Shown here: one piece after another, positions 1 through 5,246 of the stretch
Layout: every line of letters begins with the position of its first letter
Position numbering within the stretch: the stretch's first letter is position 1
Source: Candidatus Roizmanbacteria bacterium
GTDB lineage: Bacteria; Patescibacteriota; Microgenomatia; UBA1406
DNA: 5,246 nt
NCBI GenBank assembly: GCA_024653645.1
Contig: JANLHK010000083.1
Location: 1 to 5,246 of the forward strand
Reading direction: 5' to 3'
The notes under the pieces: generated by a model
What the model was told of the DNA's origin: nothing
Database searches by the model: none
Seen by the model: the letters and a program-made list of their open reading frames with translations, nothing else
Program-made: the position numbers and the translations under genes

Positions 1-416
1 GCAAATACCAAGACTGATGGCACGGCACATAACAATAATGCTTTTGCATAGTTACCCCATGATTCACGGGGATGAAAGCGATTAAGCCAGAGACTGAGGG
101 TAAGAATAAAAAAGGGAATAAAAATCACCGACGGTTGGAGTGAAAAGCCAAAAAATGGAAACCAACGCCGAGATCCCCGTACCGGATCGCCAAACACCAA
201 TAATGCTGCCAAAGCCACGATACCCAGAATAGATAAGAGGGTACTGGTATGCACAACGGTTGTCGGAGCTATTTTTTTGGTGATAACGATATACAGGATG
301 ATGCCGGCGCTCAGAAACAGCAATTGATATAGGGCGCTGGTAGGGGAAAATAAGGCTTGAGCGCCGACGCCGCACAGTCCCAGCAGCACCGCGAGTACAA
401 ACGGGGTATTTTTCAC
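1..416 (-). CDS. SEDS-family membrane protein (FtsW/RodA/SpoVE type), 5' part only
   Basis: About 138 N-terminal residues are present; the gene runs off the window. SEDS proteins are multi-pass inner-membrane glycosyltransferases that polymerise lipid II into glycan strands with a class B PBP, in septation (FtsW) or elongation (RodA). Visible: hydrophobic segments at about residues 5-23, 29-46, 53-75, 95-111 and 125-138. After the third comes GDPVRGSRRWFPFFGFSLQP (76-95), matching the family pattern G..(N/R)G..RW...G...QPSE. Oddities: QPSE reads QPSV, and the usual nearby lysine is missing (VIFIP follows). The GTG start overlaps the ileS TGA as GTGA; no ATG lies in the frame nearby, and a strong Shine-Dalgarno sequence sits upstream. 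A different minus-frame ORF at 82-375 lacks family features and is a shadow. Next to ftsAZ, FtsW is likelier than RodA, but the missing C-terminal part prevents a decision. Confidence 0.85.
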   Translation of the reverse strand, partial: MKNTPFVLAVLLGLCGVGAQALFSPTSALYQLLFLSAGIILYIVITKKIAPTTVVHTSTLLSILGIVALAALLVFGDPVRGSRRWFPFFGFSLQPSVIFIPFFILTLSLWLNRFHPRESWGNYAKALLLCAVPSVLVF

Positions 417-3370
417 GTGATGCGTTTCACCTCAACTGCATCGGAGGCGTGAAATGAGATGTTTTTTGCCAGTACCCGATGCGCGATAGCTTCCGCGTTA
501 GGTTTAAATCCGTCGGGAAGTATTACCTTCACCCATTCAGTCAGTTCACACCCCATCTCTTTTCGTTTTTGCTGGATTTCCCGTATGATATCGCGTATCT
601 TACCCTCCTGTTCCAGCTCAGGAGTCATGGTTGTATCCAGTTGCGCTGATGCTCCTGTGGTAGCCGTGTCATACTGAAAGGTTATGTGTTTAATATTAAG
701 CTCAGCCCCCAAGAGACGCTTATATTCCACCTCGTTTTTAGGCAGCGCAAACGCGTGGTCGCTGGGTAGGGAATAGGTGATGCCGGCAAGTGCCTGACGT
801 ACCTTTATTCCCTGTTCTTTGCGCACTGAATGTCCCAGCTCTGCTAGTGTTTTAACCAATTCCATGTCACTGTTAAGCTGCGTGTTTCTCCACTGCTTTG
901 ACATCTCAGGCCAGTTTTTCAGATGCACGGATTCAAACGTATGAGTTATATAGCTGTTCAACTCTTCAGAATAAAAGGGTAAGAATGGTGAGAGGGCAAC
1001 GCAGAAATCCGATAACACCGTGTGCAGTGTGGTATACAGCGCATGTTTGTCGGCTTGGTCATTGCTGTTGGTCCACACCCGCTGGCGAGATAGACGGATA
1101 TACCAGTTTGACCACGTGGTGACAAAGTCCTGCAGGGCCAATGAGGCCATATCAGGCTTGAATTGTGATAGGGAGCGGTAGACTTTTTCCAGTGTCACTG
1201 CCCAGTAGGAAAGCAGCCAGGTATCAAGCAGTGAATAGGTTACTTGATCATCTTGTTTCCATTGATCAAGCTGGGCATAGGTGTGATAGAACTTCAAGAT
1301 ATTCCACAGCGGCAGATGGAAGGCGCGTTGCGTTTCTCCGGCTTTATGATAGCCAAACAAAGCGTTTTTTTTAGGATCCTGAGTAACATAGATCCAGCGC
1401 ATCACATCAACACCGATTTTGTCGGCTGCCTCGTTAAACTCAATCATATTGCCCGATGATTTGTGCATGGGCTTACCTTTCTCGTCCATTAAGGTCGCGT
1501 ATCCCAACACTCGTTTAAAGGGTGCGGTGCGCTCAAGTGCCGTAGACATAGCGATCATGGCGTAAAACCAGTTTTTGAATTGTCCGGGGAAACTTTCAGT
1601 GATAAAGTCGGCGGGAAACCACTCACTCCAATATGTTTTGTCATGGCGATAGGAAAGCGTTGAATAGGGAACGATACCCGCATCAAGCCAGGGATTGCCC
1701 ACATCATCAATGCGCGAAATTGGTTTCTTGCAGCTTGAACAGGCAATCTTAACTTCATCAATCCACGGCTTATGAGGGGTATGACCTTTAAAGCGGTCAA
1801 AGCCGGAAACGGCCCGTTTTTCCAGATCCTGCTCGCTCGACACCACCTCAAACGTGTGACAGTGGGGGCACTCGTAGATGGGTAAGGCCAGTCCCCAATA
1901 GCGGTTCTTTTTGCTGATAAGCCAGTCGTGCATATTATTCAGCCAATCCAGTTCGCGTTCAAGTCCAAACGACGGCATCCAAGTGATGGAATTGGCTACG
2001 TCAATCATTTGTTGCCGGAAGGTACGCTTTTTTTTATCGGTTTCGTCAGGCCGGTCCATGGCAATGTACCATTCATCGGCTATTTTCCACACGAGCTCAG
2101 TTTTACACCTCCAGCAAGCAGGATAGCGGTGTTTGTACGGCAGAATACTAAAGATCCAATTTTCACCATGTTTTGCTTCCCGCTCTTTCAGGTAATCAAA
2201 AATAATCTCTGGATGCTTTTTAGCGTTTTTGCCGCTTAACTCACCTAGGTGAGTTAAGTAATCGGCATTATCGGCAATGATCGGGATCATGGGCAAGGCA
2301 TACTTTTTACCCAGTTTAAAATCCTCGGTACCGGCACTCACAGCGGTGTGCACCAGACCGGTGCCTTCGGTCGTTGAAATAGGCATAATCAGCTCGTCGG
2401 TCGCAATAACGGTATGGAAGGTTTGGGGATTGTCATGCGCCACCTGTGCTACTGCCTCCAGTTGGTCAAACGCCCCGGCATACCGCAACCCCACCAACTC
2501 TTTACCCAAAACTGTTTTAATGGTTTTGGGCGTATCTTTGCCAAAGACCGAATGCACGCTGTCTTTAGCGACCCAATAGCAATCACCCGTGGTACCTTCA
2601 ACCAATGCATACTCCAGTTTTTCATTGACGGCAACGGCGATGTTGGCCGGAATAGTCCAGGGTGTGGTGGTCCAAACCAAGAGGTATTCGTTCTTGCGAC
2701 CCACCAAGGGCAGTTCAAGGTAAATAGAGTCGTGAACCATCTCCTTATAATCTTCAGTCAGCATTTCGTGCTGTGATATAGCGGTTTCGCACCGTGGGCA
2801 CCAGGGCACTGATTCGTGGCCTTTGTACAGCCATTTTTTGTGGTGGCATACCGATAAAAATTGCCAGATCATGTAGTTGTTTTCCGGATCCATGGTGAAG
2901 TATGAATGATCCCAATCCATAAAATACCCTAGGCGCTGGCTTTGCTGGGTTTGTACGCCGGAGAATTTAATCACCCGTTCTTTACACAGGGTTACGAATC
3001 GGTCGATAGACGCAAATCGGTCACCGGGAACCAGATTTTCAATATCTTTTTTGTTGCGGATCTTCAGCTCTTTTTCTACTTCGACTTCTACCCATAATCC
3101 CTGGCAGTCGAACCCATTTTGAAATCGCAGCTTATACCCCAACAGATTATGGAATTTTTGCCATAAATCCTTGTAGGTTCGGCCCCATCCGTGATGAACA
3201 CCCATGGGGTTGTTGGCGGTAATAGGTCCGTCAATAAATGAGAATCGTTTCTGAGAAGACTGGTTTTTCGTGAGATAGGATTTGAATACACCCTCTTTGT
3301 TCCATTTTGTAAGCCATTTCTGTTCTAATTCAGGAAAGTTTGGTACGGCCGGTAATTGGTGATCGCTCAT
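413..3370 (-). CDS. ileS: Isoleucyl-tRNA synthetase (long, eukaryote-like type)
   Basis: 985 aa, complete; class I cytosolic enzyme that joins isoleucine to tRNA-Ile using ATP and edits mischarged valine. The Rossmann half opens with DGPITANNPMGVHHGWGR (47-64); the HIGH tetrad aligns to GVHH (57-60). The CP1 editing domain has WTTTPWTIPAN (233-243), the IleRS threonine-rich peptide (ValRS and LeuRS have TTRPE/D), and GTGLVH...GTEDF (336-351) keeping the family Asp. Four CxxC pairs (C191/C194, C419/C422, C501/C504, C544/C547) suggest two zinc sites, as in Thermus IleRS. GNPWLDAG (558-565) replaces the usual WF(D/E)SG. KMSKS aligns to PMHKS (634-638) followed by SGN. The anticodon-binding domain has NWYIRLSRQRVW (755-766) and SPFLPFYSEE; the tail has ELEQEGKIRDIIREIQQKRK (918-937). 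No C-terminal zinc finger of the E. coli type is seen. ATG starts 15 nt after ftsZ with no Shine-Dalgarno. Ile specificity is inferred mainly from TTTPWT. Confidence 0.93.
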   Translation of the reverse strand: MSDHQLPAVPNFPELEQKWLTKWNKEGVFKSYLTKNQSSQKRFSFIDGPITANNPMGVHHGWGRTYKDLWQKFHNLLGYKLRFQNGFDCQGLWVEVEVEKELKIRNKKDIENLVPGDRFASIDRFVTLCKERVIKFSGVQTQQSQRLGYFMDWDHSYFTMDPENNYMIWQFLSVCHHKKWLYKGHESVPWCPRCETAISQHEMLTEDYKEMVHDSIYLELPLVGRKNEYLLVWTTTPWTIPANIAVAVNEKLEYALVEGTTGDCYWVAKDSVHSVFGKDTPKTIKTVLGKELVGLRYAGAFDQLEAVAQVAHDNPQTFHTVIATDELIMPISTTEGTGLVHTAVSAGTEDFKLGKKYALPMIPIIADNADYLTHLGELSGKNAKKHPEIIFDYLKEREAKHGENWIFSILPYKHRYPACWRCKTELVWKIADEWYIAMDRPDETDKKKRTFRQQMIDVANSITWMPSFGLERELDWLNNMHDWLISKKNRYWGLALPIYECPHCHTFEVVSSEQDLEKRAVSGFDRFKGHTPHKPWIDEVKIACSSCKKPISRIDDVGNPWLDAGIVPYSTLSYRHDKTYWSEWFPADFITESFPGQFKNWFYAMIAMSTALERTAPFKRVLGYATLMDEKGKPMHKSSGNMIEFNEAADKIGVDVMRWIYVTQDPKKNALFGYHKAGETQRAFHLPLWNILKFYHTYAQLDQWKQDDQVTYSLLDTWLLSYWAVTLEKVYRSLSQFKPDMASLALQDFVTTWSNWYIRLSRQRVWTNSNDQADKHALYTTLHTVLSDFCVALSPFLPFYSEELNSYITHTFESVHLKNWPEMSKQWRNTQLNSDMELVKTLAELGHSVRKEQGIKVRQALAGITYSLPSDHAFALPKNEVEYKRLLGAELNIKHITFQYDTATTGASAQLDTTMTPELEQEGKIRDIIREIQQKRKEMGCELTEWVKVILPDGFKPNAEAIAHRVLAKNISFHASDAVEVKRIT
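427..433 (-). promoter_or_regulatory. Shine-Dalgarno sequence for the SEDS gene, inside the ileS 3' end
   Basis: The minus strand reads GAGGTGA, seven bases matching the bacterial anti-SD complement GGAGGTGA, followed by 10 nt (AACGCATCAC) and then GTG. It lies within the last codons of ileS (encoding VEVK). It supports the GTG start at 416 and suggests translational coupling through the GTGA stop/start overlap. It is the only clear Shine-Dalgarno sequence among the three start codons in the window. Confidence 0.7.
2235..2258. repeat. Perfect 24-bp palindrome inside ileS
   Basis: The left arm on the plus strand is CTTAACTCACCT and the right arm is AGGTGAGTTAAG, its exact reverse complement, with no spacer. 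The symmetry ends at 2234/2259 (g against t). As RNA or single-stranded DNA it can form a 10-bp stem with a CUAG loop. It spans the last base of the Tyr371 codon to the second base of the Ser379 codon, encoding LTHLGEL in a weakly conserved stretch of the editing domain. No second copy was noticed in the window. Confidence 0.9.
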
Positions 3371-3379
3371 GAGTGAGTG

Positions 3380-3385
3380 ATTATA
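3380..3385 (-). promoter_or_regulatory. Candidate -10 element (TATAAT) just before ileS
   Basis: An exact TATAAT on the minus strand begins directly after the ftsZ TAG and ends 9 nt before the ileS ATG, so transcription would begin at or within about 3 nt of the start codon, giving a leaderless or nearly leaderless mRNA. The best -35 is poor: TTGCGG with an 18-bp spacer, inside ftsZ. There is no extended-10 TG. The 15-nt spacer (TATAATCACTCACTC) holds no Shine-Dalgarno sequence, which fits a leaderless start. An alternative is read-through from ftsZ with coupled translation and a chance TATAAT. Confidence 0.4.
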
Positions 3386-4483
3386 CTACGACCCGCCGCG
3401 GCGCCGCAAGAAGGCCGGAATTTCAAGTTCGTCTTCATTGTCAGTGATACTATCGGATGATGCAGCTTGGTTGGCAGCAGTTGGTTCATTACTCATACGG
3501 AATGCAGTGGGACCGGTTGGTGTTTTTGATGCGTTGGCAAATCGGGTAGCCACCAACGTAATCTTAATTTCTTCTTTCATTTGGCTGTCAATAGCTGCAC
3601 CAAAAATGATTTGTGCGCCTGGATCAACACTCTTGGTAATAAGCCGCGCTGCCTCGTCGACTTCGCTCATGGACAGATCTTCTCCACCCACAATGTTAAA
3701 CAGGACGCCCTTGGCCCCATCAATGGATAGTTCCAGAAATGGTGATGATATAGCCTGGCGCACGGCCATGGCGGCTCGTTTATCGCCTGACGCTTGACCA
3801 ATGCCCATAATGGCGGTACCTGATCCCTGCATAATGGTTTTAACGTCAGCAAAGTCAACGTTGATAAGGCCGGGCAGGGTAATGATTTCAGCCAGTCCCT
3901 TCACGCCTTGGGTCAGTACGCTGTCAACTTCACGGAAAGCCTGCAGCAGGCTGAGTTTTCGCTCTTTAATTTCAAGGATTTTTTCATTGGGGATGGTAAT
4001 GAGTGCATCAACTTTTTGAGCAAGTTCTGCAATGCCTGTTTCAGCGGCAGCCATGCGTTTTGCCCCTTCAAATGAAAATGGTTTGGTCACTACCGCAATG
4101 GTGAGCGCTCCGGTTTCCCGGGCAACATCTGCCACAATGGGTGAGGCGCCGGTTCCCGTTCCACCTCCCATGCCTGAGGTAATAAATACGAGGTCAGCCC
4201 CGTCAAGATATTCTTTTATGCGTTCCCGGGACTCCTCAGCAGCCTGTTTTCCCACATCGGGATTGCCGCCCGCACCCAAACCTCTGGTTACTTTTTCACC
4301 AATTTGCAGCTTGCTTTCGGATTTGTTGCCCATGAGCGCCTGAGCATCCGTGTTAACGGAAATAAACTCAACGCCCTCAACCCGTTCATGCTCGATCAGT
4401 GTGGTCAGTGCGTTAGATCCGGCTCCACCGACACCGACGAGTTTTATTTTTGCGATTTTTTTTGCATCAGGCTTGATCAGCAT
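3386..4483 (-). CDS. ftsZ: Cell division protein FtsZ (tubulin-like GTPase)
   Basis: 365 aa, complete and of normal family length. FtsZ polymerises with GTP into the cytoplasmic Z-ring that organises the divisome. In order: a short basic N-terminal tail; glycine-rich VGVGGAGSNAL (16-26); SVNTDAQAL (42-50); tubulin signature GMGGGTGTG (104-112); IPNEKIL (164-170); T7 synergy loop NVDFADV (208-214) with the acidic residues that complete GTP hydrolysis across the subunit interface; the C-terminal subdomain to ITLVATRF (308-315); a Ser/Ala/Thr/Asn-rich linker of about 37 residues; and the conserved tail EIPAFLRRR (354-362) that binds FtsA and other partners, followed by GGS. The ATG at 4483 lies 16 nt after the ftsA stop; no Shine-Dalgarno is visible in the spacer, so coupling to ftsA is likely. 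An A8 tract falls at codons 7-10. Nothing in the catalytic motifs is missing; FITSG replaces the commoner FVTAG. Confidence 0.98.
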   Translation of the reverse strand: MLIKPDAKKIAKIKLVGVGGAGSNALTTLIEHERVEGVEFISVNTDAQALMGNKSESKLQIGEKVTRGLGAGGNPDVGKQAAEESRERIKEYLDGADLVFITSGMGGGTGTGASPIVADVARETGALTIAVVTKPFSFEGAKRMAAAETGIAELAQKVDALITIPNEKILEIKERKLSLLQAFREVDSVLTQGVKGLAEIITLPGLINVDFADVKTIMQGSGTAIMGIGQASGDKRAAMAVRQAISSPFLELSIDGAKGVLFNIVGGEDLSMSEVDEAARLITKSVDPGAQIIFGAAIDSQMKEEIKITLVATRFANASKTPTGPTAFRMSNEPTAANQAASSDSITDNEDELEIPAFLRRRGGS

Positions 4484-4484
4484 A

Positions 4485-4496
4485 CTTACGTGTAAG
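4485..4496 (-). other. Short inverted repeat in the ftsA-ftsZ spacer
   Basis: The 16-nt spacer reads CCCCTTACACGTAAGT before the ftsZ ATG. CTTAC and GTAAG are inverted arms separated by only AC. The loop is too short for a full RNA hairpin (a 4-bp stem with a CACG loop remains possible). It fills the place where a Shine-Dalgarno sequence would normally be. It could be a small protein-binding dyad, a weak start-site hairpin, or chance; 5-bp arms are common by chance. Confidence 0.25.
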
Positions 4497-4499
4497 GGG

Positions 4500-5246
4500 T
4501 TATTTTGAACCCGGAATAAAATTTTTAAAGAAAGAAACGACTTGCGAAACCTGTTCTTTCATCACGCCTCCTGAAAAAAACTTAGGCAGCTCGGGCATGG
4601 TAAACGATCCACCTTGTTTGCTGCTCATGTCTTTGCTAAACAGCATAGCACCAACCAATGCCGCATATTCGGGCTGTGCCAGTTCGTCAGCCACACCCCC
4701 GAGCATTTTGGGTGTTCCGGTACGGACGGGAAGTGAGAAGCGATCAGCCATGCGTTCACGCAAGTACGGCGTTGACATACCGCCACCCGTGATAATAATA
4801 CCGGCTGGCATTTTGCCGACGAGTTCATTTTGACGAATTTCGCGCTCTAAAAAGTCAAGTAGTTCGTCAAGGCGTGGGTAGATGATGCCGTCAACTAATT
4901 CTTTTTTACTGATGTGTGGTATTTTTTCGGTTAAATGCAGTGAGGCAACGGAAAGTTCATCTTCGGTATCCTCGGGATGTTTCTCTTTGTACTGATACAG
5001 ATAGCGTTTAACTTTTTCGGAAGATTCAAGCGATATACGCAGTCCGGCAGAGATGTCATTAGTGACGTTGCGGGCGCCCAGCGGAATAACGCCGGTGTAG
5101 ACTACCGCATTATCGCAATAGACGCACAGGTCAGTGGTGCCGGCCCCAATATCAAGCAACATACACCCTATTTCTTTTTCGGTTTCGCTGAGCATAGCGT
5201 AGGACGCAGCTAATCCTGAAAATACAAACCCTTCAATATCAATGCC
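4500..5246 (-). CDS. ftsA: Cell division protein FtsA (actin-like), C-terminal part only
   Basis: 248 C-terminal residues plus a TAA stop; the frame is open to the window edge, with 17 codons before the first in-window Met (5195). FtsA proteins are usually about 400-430 aa, so roughly 60% is present. FtsA is an actin-fold ATPase that tethers FtsZ filaments to the inner membrane and recruits later division proteins. Visible: GLAASYAMLSETEKEIG, the usual lead-in to the phosphate-2 motif; DIGAGTTDL (fragment 32-40); IPLGARNVTNDI (54-65), where most relatives have GG in place of GA; SSEKVKRY (75-82) where AE.IK is common; adenosine motif ITGGGMS (152-158); and PEYAALVGAMLF. A linker with PELPKFF leads to the tail KEQVSQVVSFFKNFIPGSK (230-248), consistent with the membrane-targeting amphipathic helix. 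The missing part includes the N-terminus and probably the 1C subdomain. It is the upstream gene of the ftsZ-ileS-SEDS run. Confidence 0.95.
   Translation of the reverse strand, partial: GIDIEGFVFSGLAASYAMLSETEKEIGCMLLDIGAGTTDLCVYCDNAVVYTGVIPLGARNVTNDISAGLRISLESSEKVKRYLYQYKEKHPEDTEDELSVASLHLTEKIPHISKKELVDGIIYPRLDELLDFLEREIRQNELVGKMPAGIIITGGGMSTPYLRERMADRFSLPVRTGTPKMLGGVADELAQPEYAALVGAMLFSKDMSSKQGGSFTMPELPKFFSGGVMKEQVSQVVSFFKNFIPGSK

Noticed and set aside
82..375. A 97-codon minus-strand ORF
   Set aside because: It is Arg/Ser/Tyr-rich with no family features. The neighbouring minus frame from the GTG at 416 gives membrane segments and a SEDS motif with a good Shine-Dalgarno sequence, so this one is a shadow.
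2414..2776. Plus-strand ORF of 120 codons opposite ileS
   Set aside because: It lies wholly antisense to the conserved IleRS editing domain, has no recognisable motif and no Shine-Dalgarno context, and is expected from open antisense frames.
413..3370. Valyl- or leucyl-tRNA synthetase instead of IleRS
   Set aside because: The editing domain carries TTTPWT, typical of IleRS; ValRS and LeuRS carry TTRPE or TTRPD. The anticodon-domain NWYIRLSRQRVW also fits IleRS.
3366..3373. Palindrome CTCATGAG centred on the ileS start codon
   Set aside because: Only eight perfect bases with one mismatch in the wider 14; too short to distinguish from chance, and it cannot form a hairpin without a loop.
3371..3385. 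T-box or other tRNA-sensing leader for ileS
   Set aside because: The spacer is only 15 nt, far too short for a T-box, and the upstream sequence is ftsZ coding.
3398..3407. GC-rich palindrome GCGGCGCCGC at the end of ftsZ, considered as a terminator
   Set aside because: It encodes the expected Arg/Gly residues after IPAFL, leaves almost no loop for a hairpin, and no T-run follows on the minus strand.
3438..3797. Plus-strand ORF of 119 codons opposite ftsZ
   Set aside because: It is antisense to conserved FtsZ sequence, has no motif and no promoter; coding-strand composition explains it.

Overview
The window is a compact piece of a bacterial division and cell-wall (dcw) cluster. Four genes are packed head to tail on the minus strand and occupy nearly every base. 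In transcription order (right to left) they are: the 3' part of ftsA (4500-5246, open at the window edge), ftsZ (3386-4483), ileS for isoleucyl-tRNA synthetase (413-3370), and the 5' part of a SEDS-family (FtsW/RodA-type) membrane gene (1-416, open at the other edge). The gaps are 16 nt, 15 nt and a 4-nt overlap, so one operon is the simplest reading. No stretch over 300 bases lacks a gene. I see no RNA gene, mobile element, CRISPR array or terminator.

Organism: FtsA, FtsZ with the C-terminal IPAFLRR peptide, and a SEDS protein make this a bacterium. TGA ends ileS and overlaps the next start codon, so the genetic code is standard (table 11) and not a UGA-recoding lineage. A divergent IleRS of the long, eukaryote-like type, a divergent SEDS protein, very short spacers and two starts without a Shine-Dalgarno sequence would fit an uncultivated lineage such as the Candidate Phyla Radiation (Patescibacteria). 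That placement is inference from gene style and has not been tested by phylogeny.

Function: FtsA anchors FtsZ filaments to the membrane at midcell. FtsZ polymerises into the division ring. A SEDS protein polymerises peptidoglycan glycan strands with a partner penicillin-binding protein. IleRS charges tRNA-Ile and looks out of place, but in Firmicutes ileS also lies a few genes downstream of ftsAZ (after sepF/ylm genes and divIVA). This locus looks like a shortened form of that arrangement.

Most worth a second look: a perfect 24-bp palindrome inside the ileS coding sequence (2235-2258); a consensus TATAAT placed so that ileS mRNA could be leaderless; replacement of usually conserved residues in the SEDS QPSE motif; and altered HIGH and KMSKS signatures in IleRS. 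I did not find a wholly new multi-gene system here.
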